Origin: Thiohalocapsa sp963704155
Lineage (GTDB): Bacteria > Pseudomonadota > Gammaproteobacteria > Chromatiales > Chromatiaceae
NCBI GenBank assembly: GCA_963704155.1
Contig: CAVPHF010000002.1
Span: 124,001 to 188,000, forward strand
Reading direction: 5' to 3'
DNA: 64,000 bases
The notes beneath the pieces are model-generated. The model did no database searches and was not told the origin of the DNA. It saw only the letters and a program-made list of their open reading frames with translations. Position 1 is the first letter of the stretch. The number at the start of each line of letters is the position of its first letter. Below are positions 46,028 to 55,011 of the stretch, piece after piece. Position numbers and translations under genes: made by a program.

Positions 46028-48079
46028 ATGCTAGGTACAATTTTTGCTGTCGTCTGCGCCTTGGCGGCGCTCGGCTACGGCATCTGGTCGGTTCAGTGGA
46101 TACTGAAGCTGTCGCCCGGGTCGACCCGGATGCAGGAAATCGCCGCCGCCATCCAGGAAGGCGCTCAAGCCTACCTCAACCGCCAGTACATGACGATCGG
46201 CATGGTCGGCGTCGTGCTCGCCGTCGTGCTCTGGATCTTCCTCGGGATGGCCACGGCGCTGGGCTTCGTCATCGGTGCGGTGCTGTCCGGAGCCACCGGG
46301 TACATCGGTATGAACATCTCGGTACGTGCCAACGTGCGTACCGCCCAGGCCGCTGATAGCGGCCTCGACGCGGCACTCCAAGTCGCCTTCCGTGGCGGCG
46401 CCATCACCGGCCTGCTGGTGGTCGGCCTGGGCCTCCTCGGTGTCGCTGGCTACTATGGTGTCTTGAGCGCGATGGGGCTGCCGCAGAACGAGGTTCTGCA
46501 CGCGTTGGTGGGCCTCGGCTTCGGCGGCTCGCTGATCTCCATCTTCGCGCGACTCGGCGGCGGTATCTTCACCAAGGGCGCCGACGTCGGCGCCGACCTA
46601 GTCGGCAAGGTCGAGGCCGGCATCCCGGAAGACGACCCACGTAACCCCGCGGTCATCGCCGACAACGTCGGCGACAACGTCGGCGACTGCGCCGGCATGG
46701 CAGCGGACCTGTTCGAGACCTATGCCGTCACCGTGGTCGCGACCATGCTGCTCGGTTCGCTGCTGATGGTGGGGAACCCCGGCGCCGTCGTCTATCCGCT
46801 GGTGCTGGGCGGCGTGTCCATCATCGGCTCGATCATCGGCACCTTCTTCGTCAAGGCGAAGGAGGGCGACACCAAGATCATGACCGCCCTGTACAAGGGG
46901 CTGATCGTCGCCGGCGGTATCGCCGCGGTGCTTTTCCTGCCTATCACCTTACTGATGAACCCGGCCGAAGGAAGTGGCTACTCGAATTTCGGCCTGTATC
47001 TGTCGGCCCTTATCGGTCTTGGCCTAACCGGCCTGATGGTGGTCATCACCGAGTACTACACCGCGACCGAGTTTTCCCCGGTCCGCCTGATCGCTAAGGC
47101 CTCTCAGACCGGGCACGCCACCAACATCATCGCCGGCCTAGGCGTGTCGATGAAGGCCACCGCGGCGCCGGTGCTGGCGGTCTGTCTGGCGATCCTGCTC
47201 TCCAGCTGGCTCGGCGGCCTCTACGGCATCGCGATCGCCGCGACCGCCATGCTCAGCATGACCGGCATCATCGTCGCGTTGGACGCCTTCGGCCCCATCA
47301 CCGACAACGCCGGCGGTATCGCTGAGATGGCTGGCCTGGATGAGAAGATCCGCAACATTACCGATCCGCTGGACGCCGTCGGCAATACCACCAAGGCGGT
47401 CACCAAGGGCTACGCCATCGGCTCCGCCGGTCTCGCCGCACTGGTGCTGTTCGCGGACTACCAGACTGGTCTGAGCGGTCACTTCACGGCTGCCGGCATG
47501 GCCGAGGCCGATGTCATCGCCAAGACCACCTTCCTGCTCAGTGATCCCATGGTCATCGTCGGCCTCTTCATTGGCGGCATGGTGCCCTTCCTGTTCGGCG
47601 CCATGGCCATGGAGGCGGTCGGTCGTGCTGCCGGCGGCATCGTCAACGAGGTGCGCCGCCAATTCCGCGAGATGCCGGGCATCATGAAGGGTGAGCAAAA
47701 GCCGGACTACACCAAGGCGGTGGACATGCTGACCAAGGACGCGATCAAGGAGATGATCATCCCGTCGCTGCTGCCAGTGCTGGTGCCTGTGGTGGTCGGT
47801 CTGGTGCTTGGCCCGGTCGCCCTCGGCGGCCTGCTGATCGGTACCATCGTCACTGGTCTGTTCGTCGCCATCTCCATGACCGCCGGCGGCGGTGCCTGGG
47901 ACAATGCCAAGAAGTACATCGAGGACGGTAACTTCGGCGGCAAGGGCTCGGAGGCGCACAAGGCGGCGGTCACCGGCGACACCGTCGGCGACCCCTACAA
48001 GGACACCGCCGGCCCAGCCGTGAACCCGCTGATCAAGATCATCAACATCGTTGCACTGCTGATCGTGCCGCTACTGTGA
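46028..48079 (+). CDS. hppA: K+-insensitive membrane H+-pyrophosphatase
   Basis: A 683-residue membrane pyrophosphatase with about 16 transmembrane helices. The PPi-binding DVGADLVGKVEAGIPEDDPRNP and DNVGDNVGD motifs are complete. The class-defining segment is GNTTKAVTKGYAIGSAG. Lys456 takes the place of the alanine found in K+-dependent enzymes, so this is the K+-insensitive proton pump, as in Rhodospirillum rubrum. It couples PPi hydrolysis to proton export, or can form PPi from the proton gradient in the light. The ATG at 46028 has an AGGAG site. Confidence 0.95.
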   Translation: MLGTIFAVVCALAALGYGIWSVQWILKLSPGSTRMQEIAAAIQEGAQAYLNRQYMTIGMVGVVLAVVLWIFLGMATALGFVIGAVLSGATGYIGMNISVRANVRTAQAADSGLDAALQVAFRGGAITGLLVVGLGLLGVAGYYGVLSAMGLPQNEVLHALVGLGFGGSLISIFARLGGGIFTKGADVGADLVGKVEAGIPEDDPRNPAVIADNVGDNVGDCAGMAADLFETYAVTVVATMLLGSLLMVGNPGAVVYPLVLGGVSIIGSIIGTFFVKAKEGDTKIMTALYKGLIVAGGIAAVLFLPITLLMNPAEGSGYSNFGLYLSALIGLGLTGLMVVITEYYTATEFSPVRLIAKASQTGHATNIIAGLGVSMKATAAPVLAVCLAILLSSWLGGLYGIAIAATAMLSMTGIIVALDAFGPITDNAGGIAEMAGLDEKIRNITDPLDAVGNTTKAVTKGYAIGSAGLAALVLFADYQTGLSGHFTAAGMAEADVIAKTTFLLSDPMVIVGLFIGGMVPFLFGAMAMEAVGRAAGGIVNEVRRQFREMPGIMKGEQKPDYTKAVDMLTKDAIKEMIIPSLLPVLVPVVVGLVLGPVALGGLLIGTIVTGLFVAISMTAGGGAWDNAKKYIEDGNFGGKGSEAHKAAVTGDTVGDPYKDTAGPAVNPLIKIINIVALLIVPLL

Positions 48080-48203
48080 TCCGTTAAAAGATGCACTGGG
48101 CCAAGGATGGCCCATCCGTCGTCCATTCCAAGCACAATACTTTGTATCGTGCGGTCCGAGAGGCGGCACGGCAGCGACTGGTGTACAGTCCTGGCATTGT
48201 CCG

Positions 48204-48228
48204 AAGGCCCGCATGGCGGGCCTTTTTT
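48204..48228 (+). terminator. Rho-independent terminator between hppA and ppa
   Basis: The stem AAGGCCCGC-ATG-GCGGGCCTT runs into TTTTTT. It is perfect and sits 125 bases after the hppA stop, separating hppA from ppa. Confidence 0.92.
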
Positions 48229-48316
48229 CGTTCATGCGGCGGCTGCGACGAGGAGCCTAAGGCCGCAACTCTCATCCCACAGACATCCCCCAAACACCCC
48301 ACAGAGGAGCCACATC

Positions 48317-48865
48317 ATGGACCTGCGCAGCGTGCCGAGGGGCGACAACGTCCCCAATGAGATCAACGTCATCATCGAGATCCCGGCCCACTCGGAACCG
48401 GTCAAGTACGAGATGGACAAACAGACCGGCGCCATGTTCGTCGACCGGTTCATGTCGACCGCCATGTACTATCCGAGCAACTACGGCTACGTCCCGCACA
48501 CGCTGTCGTTGGATGGGGACCCGGTCGATGTCATGGTCGTGACTCCCTATCCGCTGATCTCCGGCTCGGTCATCAAGTGCCGCCCGATCGGCGTGCTGAA
48601 GATGACCGACGAATCAGGCGATGACGCCAAGATCCTGGCGCTGCCGATCGACACGCTGTTCAAGGGTTACCGCAACATCACCAGCTTCCGCGACATGCCG
48701 CCGCACCTGCTCGACCAGATCGCCCACTTCTTCGAACACTACAAGGATCTAGACGAGGGCAAGTGGGTCCGCATCGCCGGCTGGGGCGGCCGCGAAGAGG
48801 CGCGCGAGGAGATCATGGCCAGCGTCAAGATGTTCGAAGAGGCGCCCGAGAAGCCGAATTTCTGA
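48317..48865 (+). CDS. ppa: Soluble inorganic pyrophosphatase (family I)
   Basis: A 182-residue family I pyrophosphatase. The active-site signature DGDPVDVMVV with its acidic metal ligands is present, along with YPSNYGYVPHTL and FEHYKDLDEGKWV. The ATG at 48317 is preceded by GAGGAG and gives the normal N-terminus (MDLRSVPRG). It hydrolyses cytosolic PPi and so competes with the PPi-using pfp and hppA encoded just upstream. Confidence 0.96.
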   Translation: MDLRSVPRGDNVPNEINVIIEIPAHSEPVKYEMDKQTGAMFVDRFMSTAMYYPSNYGYVPHTLSLDGDPVDVMVVTPYPLISGSVIKCRPIGVLKMTDESGDDAKILALPIDTLFKGYRNITSFRDMPPHLLDQIAHFFEHYKDLDEGKWVRIAGWGGREEAREEIMASVKMFEEAPEKPNF

Positions 48866-48971
48866 GGCCAGGGTCCATCGGCCCGCGATCTGTGCCAATG
48901 CAGGCCCCGACTGCTGACGCGTTCAAGCAACGCGCGAGCCCGGCCGGCCCCAGCGGTTAATGCGCTCAGGG

Positions 48972-49898
48972 TCATGCACTCAGTCGCGCCCAGAGCGCGA
49001 ACGCCAGTGCGATGCCAAGCAGCAGCGCAAGCGCAGTGCCGCCGAACGCCTGCAGCCGCAGCCGCGTGGTCAGCGCCTGCTCGTCCTCGGTCGAGACGAC
49101 GAACGGATGGCGCGGGTCACCGGTGCGGCCAATGCGTGAGAGCGGCGGCTCCGCGCTCACTCTCGCCTCGGCGTGCTCCGCCAACCGCCCAGCCTCCTCG
49201 CGAGCCTGCTCCCATTCATCGAGATCGATGCGGCCGTCGCCGTCGCGATCGAATGACTGCATACGGCGCGGGTCGCGCTTCCATTGCGCCAGCAGTTGGC
49301 GCGTGAGTCCTTCGCGCTCGCGCGTACCGCGGCGCGGGGTCTCGAAATGACCAAGCACATACAGATACTCCTGGTCCGCGATGCGCTCCTCGGTCATTCG
49401 GTAGCGTCGATGCGGGGCTAACAGCCCGCCATGGCCTCGGGCTGTCGATGTGCTACGCCCGCCGGCATGCGCACTGAGCCAGGTCTCGGTGGATCGGCAC
49501 CTCAGCGCGGCGCCGTCCGGATCGACCAGGCAGCGCCCGCTGCCATCGTCGAGGATGAATGGGCGACCGGCGTCGCCTTTCTCAATGGTGACCCAGGTGT
49601 CGCGACGGCCGCCACGCCGGCGCTCCTGAATGCGGTAGCGATACCAGACACATGGCGCCCCGCTGAGGCTGGCCGCCAACAGCTCGCGCTGCGGGAGCGC
49701 CTGCCCCTGGAGCTCCACATAGCCCTGCGGCGCCGAGCGGATGCGGGCAGTGGGCGTGTCGATGATCAAGCGCAGCTTCCAGAACGCCTGCAGCCCGCGG
49801 CGCATAGCAAAGCCGGCAGCCAGTGCCGCAATCAGGCTCGCGAACCAGAATGCGGTGGCATCGGCGTTGACGGCGGACTGGGCGAACAGGTCCGGCAC
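48972..49898 (-). CDS. GIDE-domain membrane protein with an EF-hand
   Basis: A 308-residue protein with a membrane helix near each end (about residues 18-36 and 285-303). The middle resembles the GIDE domain of E3-ubiquitin-ligase-like proteins (GYVELQGQALPQRELLAASLSGAPCVWYRYRIQERR), found in bacteria next to LemA. After it comes a canonical EF-hand loop, DRDGDGRIDLDE (residues about 216-227), suggesting calcium binding. Start GTG 49898 is 23 bases after the lemA stop, so the pair is an operon. The role is unknown; LemA-GIDE pairs are thought to act at the membrane. Confidence 0.8.
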   Translation of the reverse strand: MPDLFAQSAVNADATAFWFASLIAALAAGFAMRRGLQAFWKLRLIIDTPTARIRSAPQGYVELQGQALPQRELLAASLSGAPCVWYRYRIQERRRGGRRDTWVTIEKGDAGRPFILDDGSGRCLVDPDGAALRCRSTETWLSAHAGGRSTSTARGHGGLLAPHRRYRMTEERIADQEYLYVLGHFETPRRGTREREGLTRQLLAQWKRDPRRMQSFDRDGDGRIDLDEWEQAREEAGRLAEHAEARVSAEPPLSRIGRTGDPRHPFVVSTEDEQALTTRLRLQAFGGTALALLLGIALAFALWARLSA

Positions 49899-49921
49899 TG
49901 GTGACGATGGATCGGCTCAGC

Positions 49922-50491
49922 TCATGCAAACAGGCCGGCGATGTCGACGTCCTTGCGCGCGTCCTTGAACTCCAGCAAATCGAACGGCTTGAACGCAAAC
50001 AGGCGCGCGATCAGCGCATCTGGGAACTGCTCCAGGCGCACATTGTTGAGATTGGCGCTGTCGTTGTAGAGTTCACGGCGGTCGGCGATGGTGTCCTCGA
50101 GGTGCGAGATGCGCTGTGAAAGCTGCTGGAAACTCTGATTCGCCTTCAGGTCCGGATAGTTCTCCGCCAGCGCCAGCAGCCTGTCCAGCCCCGCGCGCAA
50201 CTCGGTCTCCGCGCTGCCGAGCCGACGCAAGTCACCGCGCGATTGCGCGCTATAGACCTCGCCGCGCGCGCGCACGACACGCTCCAGGGTGTCTTGTTCA
50301 TAGCCCATATACTGCTTGCAGACGGCAACCAGCTTTGGCAGCTCGTCATGGCGCTGCTTCAGCGAGACATCGATGTTCGACCATGACTTGGCGACCGTGT
50401 GCTTGAGCCGCACCAGATTGTTATAGATGGCGGTCGCGTACAGCGCGATGACGACAGCCACGGCCAGGATGATGATCAGTGTCAGGCTCAT
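49922..50491 (-). CDS. LemA family protein
   Basis: A 189-residue protein with one N-terminal membrane helix (SLTLIIILAVAVVIALYA) and the all-helical LemA domain (YNNLVRLKHTVAKSWSNIDVSLKQRHDELPKLVAVCKQYMGYE ... YNDSANLNNVRLEQFPDALIARLF). LemA proteins sit in the inner membrane with a helical bundle outside; their function is unclear. The ATG at 50491 gives the standard N-terminus. It is first in an operon with the GIDE-EF-hand gene. Confidence 0.93.
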   Translation of the reverse strand: MSLTLIIILAVAVVIALYATAIYNNLVRLKHTVAKSWSNIDVSLKQRHDELPKLVAVCKQYMGYEQDTLERVVRARGEVYSAQSRGDLRRLGSAETELRAGLDRLLALAENYPDLKANQSFQQLSQRISHLEDTIADRRELYNDSANLNNVRLEQFPDALIARLFAFKPFDLLEFKDARKDVDIAGLFA

Positions 50492-50590
50492 GCGGACTCC
50501 CCATGCGGTATCGAGTGCGCGATGATTGTAAAGAAAGCCGAATGGAATATCTGCGCCTGACGAGGCGCCGCCGTGCGTCGGAGGAGAGCC

Positions 50591-51022
50591 ATGACCGAGA
50601 CCGCCGACCCCTATGATCTGAATCGCTTCATACAGGCCCAGCGCAACGACTATCAGCGGGCGCTTGCCGAGATCAGGAGCGGGCGCAAGCGCTCGCATTG
50701 GATCTGGTACATCTTCCCGCAGATCGCCGGGCTTGGGGTCAGCGCCATGTCCCAGCGCTATGCGATCAAGACACTCGACGAGGCAGAGGCCTATCTGAAC
50801 CACCCGGTGCTGGGCCCGAGGCTGGTCGAATGCGCCGAGGCAGTCCTCGGCGTCGAGGGACGATCGGCGCACGCCATCTTCGGCGCTCCGGACCACATGA
50901 AGCTCCGATCCTGCGCGACGCTGTTTGCCCGCGCGTCACCTCCAGGCTCGGTGTTCCATCGCCTGCTCGAGCGCTACTTCCAGGGTGAGCCTGACCCCGA
51001 GACACTGCAGCTATTGGGCTGA
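50591..51022 (+). CDS. DUF1810 family protein
   Basis: A 143-residue protein of the DUF1810 (calpastatin-like) family: DPYDLNRFIQAQRNDYQRALAEIRSGRKRSHWIWYIFPQIAGLG, then YAIKTLDEAEAYLNHPVLGPRL. Members are small alpha-helical proteins related to NADAR-type domains, with no firm function. The ATG at 50591 follows GGAGAG. The 230 bases that follow hold no gene. Confidence 0.92.
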   Translation: MTETADPYDLNRFIQAQRNDYQRALAEIRSGRKRSHWIWYIFPQIAGLGVSAMSQRYAIKTLDEAEAYLNHPVLGPRLVECAEAVLGVEGRSAHAIFGAPDHMKLRSCATLFARASPPGSVFHRLLERYFQGEPDPETLQLLG

Positions 51023-51252
51023 TATCAGGCCGCGCACGTCGGCCGCGAGTCTTCCGGAGTGGTTTCGGCTGGGTATGCGGTTGACCGTTACCAATCTCAC
51101 CTGTCAGCCCCTCGGAGTGAGTCGCTGGTTGTTCGTAATGCCTCCCTAGTAGCGCAAGTTGCAACTAGATCTCAGCTCATCGTTGATCAGCAGCACCTCG
51201 GACCTGGTGCGCGTGGTTTTGCACCTAGCATCAGCCGAGATAGCGCCTGCCG

Positions 51253-51981
51253 TCATTGGATCCTGACCATCTGCGACCGCGCCCCGTCCGCGCGTAGCTC
51301 CAGTGCGGGGCTCCTGGAGACCACGAAGGCCAGCGGCTGGTCAAGGCTGAAGGGGTAGAGCACCGCCGATGACTGGAGGGTGGCCACGGACATGGCCTTG
51401 CCGGTGTACCGGAGTGCGGCCTCGATGAGCCAGGCGGTCAGGCCATCGTGGGAGATGGTCATGGGCGCCCTTCGGATGATGCGGCGGCCCTTGTCGACGC
51501 GCTCCAAGGAACCCCAGTCGGCTTGGGTCTGCATGACGCGGTTGGCAGCACGATAGGCGGTTTCCCTCTCCCCATAGGTCTCGGCCATGCGGCGATGGAT
51601 CTCCGCCGATGCGCAGTCGCCCTGGATGGATGTGAGGCGTCCGGTCAGCTCGGCGACCTTGCCGAAGAAGGGGTAGGCCGAGATCGCCATGCCCCAACAC
51701 AGGGCGGGCACGGCCGACGCCTCGACTTCCCCCAGGAGCTCGGCGCCACGATCCGCGAACGGCCTCAGATCGGCGCGGGGCGCGAGCCACAGACCTTTCA
51801 GTACGCTGCGGGTCTTCTTCCGCGAAGCCTCGCTGCGTTCTTTCTCGCCGATCAGCGCTTCGAGCGTCTCGGATGTCTCCTGGCCCGCACGAACGCGCAG
51901 CGCACAGGTTGCCCAGTCGAGCGGGATGAACCGGTCGAAGCCGATGTGTGGGACGTTGATCTGTGAGAGAACTCGGTCAAT
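51253..51981 (-). CDS. Protein encoded after pglZ, in the brxA position
   Basis: About 242 residues in one open frame, with GFDRFIPLDWATCALRVRAG early, SRKKTRSVLKGLWLAP, and the block SAEIHRRMAETYGERETAYRAANRVMQTQADWGSL resembling a helical or winged-helix DNA-binding region. No ATG, GTG or TTG is found near the beginning. The frame opens just after the pglZ stop with an ATT overlapping it, the place where a coupled start is expected. In type 3 BREX the last gene, after pglZ, is brxA (DUF1819). The position fits, but I cannot confirm the family from sequence. Confidence 0.5.
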   Translation of the reverse strand: MDRVLSQINVPHIGFDRFIPLDWATCALRVRAGQETSETLEALIGEKERSEASRKKTRSVLKGLWLAPRADLRPFADRGAELLGEVEASAVPALCWGMAISAYPFFGKVAELTGRLTSIQGDCASAEIHRRMAETYGERETAYRAANRVMQTQADWGSLERVDKGRRIIRRAPMTISHDGLTAWLIEAALRYTGKAMSVATLQSSAVLYPFSLDQPLAFVVSRSPALELRADGARSQMVRIQ

Positions 51982-54034
51982 TTGGTCGCGTCAAGCGGGC
52001 TTCTACGGCGATGAAGGGGACGATCAGCTCCTCGACCGAGATGCCGCCATGGGCCACCAACGGCTCGCCTTTGTTGACGAAGGCCGTTCGCGCACCGGCG
52101 AACAACGGCAGAAAGTCCGGCGGCAACGCCGGCGAGGGCAGCTCGATGGTCCCCGGAATCTGTTCCGCCGACTGCTTGCGCAGCAGGTCGGTTGGAGTAG
52201 ATGCGGACCCGTTCTCCGCGGGACTCCGCGATCACGCCTTGATTGGGTCGGCCGGCGCCGATGGCCTCCACGTTGCCGTGATCCGCTGTCAGGTAGACAT
52301 GGAAGCCTTGATCGAGCAGCAGCGCGAACAACTGCTCCACGAAGCCGGACGTGCACCAGCTGTCGATCTGGCTCGCGATTCCGCGCTTACCCAGCACGGC
52401 ACCGTGCACGATCTCGTCGATGGTATCGACCACAAGACCCGCGACTTTGAGCGACGGCTTGGACAGCGCTTCTGCCAGCTCATCGAGCTGATCGACGCGG
52501 CGGATTCCCTTCCGGTACAGGATCTCGGTCGCGCGAAGGCCCTGGTCTTGCCAGAAGCGCGACCACAGGGATGGCTCGGCGCTGGTCCCCGCGATCGAGT
52601 CCGCAAACTCGCGGGGCTTCAACCCGGAGAACAACGCTTGCCGTGACACGGCCGTGAGCGTGGGCAGCCAGGCGAAGCAGGCGCCTTCGTCAAAGACCAG
52701 CTTGGGTGCGCGCCCGGTGACATGCTCGCGGATCTGTACCCACTGATCCATCGCCAGCCCGTCGAACACCAGCAACGCGACCTTCTTCTCTCCAGCGCCG
52801 CGCCGCATGGCCAGAAAGCGCGGGACCTGGTGCAGCATCACCGGTGCCGTTGCGACGGGCAGGGATGGCAGGTCCGAGTAGTGCTTTCGCATCCAGGACG
52901 CCAGCAGCTCGTCGGAGCGCTGTTGGACCTCCTGGAGCATGTCATCAAGCCCCTGGGCGTGAGCCTGATCCAGGGCATGAAAGCGAGAGAGGATCTCGCC
53001 AAAGCTCTTGGCGAAGGTCAGCCAATCCCGGTAGCTTCCGTCGACCGATGGCATGGTGTCCAGCAGACGCTTCAGTCCGTCGCGGACCAGATTTCGCCGT
53101 GCAGCCGGGTCCCGAACGATCCCGACCGCGAGCCAGTCCGGTACGTCGGCAGGCACCTTTTGCACCAAGAGCGGATGCAGGGTGCCGTCGAGGAACATGG
53201 AATCGATCAGCGCCCGAATGTCCGGATGCTCGAACGGGATATCGATCTTGCGCACGTATGCACCCCGTCCGGGATCGCCGACGTACTCGGGCGACGGCGG
53301 CTCGGCGACCCGTGATCCTTCGATCCCTTTCGCTTCCAGAAAACGTTCCCAGGCCTCCTGAACGACCCGCAAAAAGGTCGCCTGCGAGGCGAACAGCTCG
53401 CTGATCGGCAGCCCCTCGAACGCGGGCTTGGGCGCCAAGATCGTCTCGACATGATCCGCCAGCAGCGTCGGCAACGGCGTGTTGCGGTAGTGGAGCCGAA
53501 GCAGCTCCCGCCAGAGGTCCACGTTGCCCGAGATCAGATGCGGCCCGAGCTGGAAGATGTGGGTCAGGATGAACTCCTTGGTCGCCGCCTCACCCCAGAT
53601 CTGATCAGGCGACTGGGAGGCATGCTTGGCATGCGCGTCGAACAGCGTCTCCCTGTACTCGGCGCCGAGTCGGTGGACCACGCCGTAGCTTAAGAGAGGA
53701 AATAGATTCGCCAAGCTCAGGCGGACCAGGCGCGCCTGACGCAGGTAGTCCCACGGCAGGTCGCCTGGCTCCGCGGATCTGAGATGAAGCACCAGGGCCT
53801 TTGCCGGCCCAGACTCGCCTTGGTCCCAAGCCTGTCTCCAGCGTGCTTCGTAGTCGGCCCGGAAGGCGATCGCATCCTCGAATGGCAGGACCTCGAAACC
53901 ACGGCCCCGCAGCTCGGACAGGATGTGCTCGTCCAGCAAGACATCGTCCCGGCCGGGACCGCGGCGCCAAATGAACCGCGCCAGCAGGGGCAACTCCCCG
54001 TCAGGATGCTCTCGGCTTCGAAGGCTTGCATCAT
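51977..54034 (-). CDS. pglZ: PglZ-domain alkaline phosphatase, BREX type 3 like, frameshifted
   Basis: A protein of about 680 residues. The alkaline-phosphatase core is clear: ALLVFDGLAMDQW, FAWLPTLTAVSRQALFSG, and LTADHGNVEAIG. The N-terminal half is the helical region of BREX PglZ (LPLLARFIWRRGPGRDDVLLDEHIL). The main frame runs from 53993 to about 52195. One base change there leads into TDLLRKQSAEQIPGTIELPSP and ends GGISVEELIVPFIAVEARL at TGA 51977, the correct C-terminus. A second shift near 54015 separates the likely ATG start (54034, after GGAGG). PglZ is essential for BREX defence; its hydrolytic activity and substrate are debated. Confidence 0.82.
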
Positions 54035-54060
54035 AGCGCCTCCGTTGGGCAGCTTAGTTG

Positions 54061-54215
54061 TCAATGATCGTCTCGCTCGCGACCTCTGTGATTACGTCCA
54101 TGCCACGCTTCTCCCGCCAGCGGATCCCGGGGGTAGCCCTCGGATGGGTCAAAGAGCTTGCCGCAGCACGCGACGAAGTCCGCGAGCCAGGGATTCGGGC
54201 ACGCGGTGCAGTCAT
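54061..54215 (-). pseudogene. Fragment homologous to the N-terminal part of the island methylase
   Basis: A 51-codon frame starting at ATG directly against the HEPN stop. It reads MND then CTACPNPWLADFVACCGKLFDPSEGYPRDPLAG. This matches TACPNPWLADFVACYGKPYD and what follows in the methylase at 63500-63600, with its beginning (MND) joined directly to the DPPY region. The catalytic DPPY and the rest are missing. It is a deletion relic of a second methylase gene, left between the HEPN gene and pglZ. Confidence 0.75.
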
Positions 54216-54605
54216 TCATGACGAGGCGATCTCCCGTGTTGCCCATTCGGTCAAGGTCTCTACCAAGCTGGACGTCGCGACGATGTCGATCAGGGCGGCC
54301 GGGCAGGTGTCGTAGCGAAAGCGGACGGCGAAGTTGTTGAGGATGCGCAGCGCATTCCGGTCCGCTGGGGCTGGAACGCCGTGGGCGTCACAAAGGGCCG
54401 CGAGCGCGGCAAGATCATGGGTGCGCTCGAAGACGACGCCATGCATCACCAGCACGGCCTTGATGAGCTTCTCGCAGGCTTGTTGGGCGTGAAAGCCCAT
54501 CACCTCTTCAGGGGCTTGACCCGACTCGCGCAACAGCCGAAGGGTCAACCGATCGCGCAGCGCCGCATCAAACAGCGCTCGCGCTTGGGCGCTATGGCTG
54601 CTCAT
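54216..54605 (-). CDS. HEPN-domain protein, partner of the MNT nucleotidyltransferase
   Basis: A 129-residue all-helical HEPN protein: FHAQQACEKLIKAVLVMHGVVFERTHDLAALAALC ... LNNFAVRFRYD. HEPN proteins are usually RNases with an RxxxxH motif; that motif is not obvious here, as in many HEPN partners of MNT pairs that end in RFRYD. It overlaps the upstream nucleotidyltransferase gene by 14 bases, the standard MNT-HEPN toxin-antitoxin arrangement, in which the nucleotidyltransferase neutralises HEPN by AMPylation. Confidence 0.85.
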   Translation of the reverse strand: MSSHSAQARALFDAALRDRLTLRLLRESGQAPEEVMGFHAQQACEKLIKAVLVMHGVVFERTHDLAALAALCDAHGVPAPADRNALRILNNFAVRFRYDTCPAALIDIVATSSLVETLTEWATREIASS

Positions 54606-54927
54606 AGAGCACCTTGCCTTCCCTGGATGCCCAATAGACCGGGGTTGTCCACCAGTCGCGCTTCTGCTCGAACTCCGCCTCGGTAAACAGCAGCAGGTCG
54701 ACCCCGATACCGAGCCTGTCCAAGGTCCGATGCAGGCGCAGATACTCCTCGTTGTAGTCGGGAATCTCCCGCTCGATCACCATCAGATCCAGATCGGACC
54801 CCGCGTCGGCATCGCCCCGCGCGTAAGAGCCGAATAGGATTACCTTCAGTGGGGTATGCGCGGCAGCTGCCAGCCCAACAGCCGCCTCGCGGATTGCGGT
54901 TTCGTCCAGCATGGGCAAGTCTCTCAT
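54592..54927 (-). CDS. MNT minimal nucleotidyltransferase (antitoxin of HEPN)
   Basis: A 111-residue minimal nucleotidyltransferase with the full signature ILFGSYARGDADAGSDLDLMV: the GSxxxG loop and the two metal-binding aspartates, plus a later acidic residue in GIGVDLLLFTEAEFE. It is likely the antitoxin that modifies the HEPN toxin encoded next, which overlaps its end by 14 bases. The start is ATG 54927 or 54912. The module lies inside the BREX-like island, between helicase and pglZ, and its frames are intact. Confidence 0.88.
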   Translation of the reverse strand: MRDLPMLDETAIREAAVGLAAAAHTPLKVILFGSYARGDADAGSDLDLMVIEREIPDYNEEYLRLHRTLDRLGIGVDLLLFTEAEFEQKRDWWTTPVYWASREGKVLYEQP

Positions 54928-55011
54928 GTTGCACTCTCTGCAGAAGCTTGTCGGTCTGGTTGATGTCCATGTGAGCGGTCGCCCGCGGCGCCGCGGTTCG
55001 GGGCGTACTCA

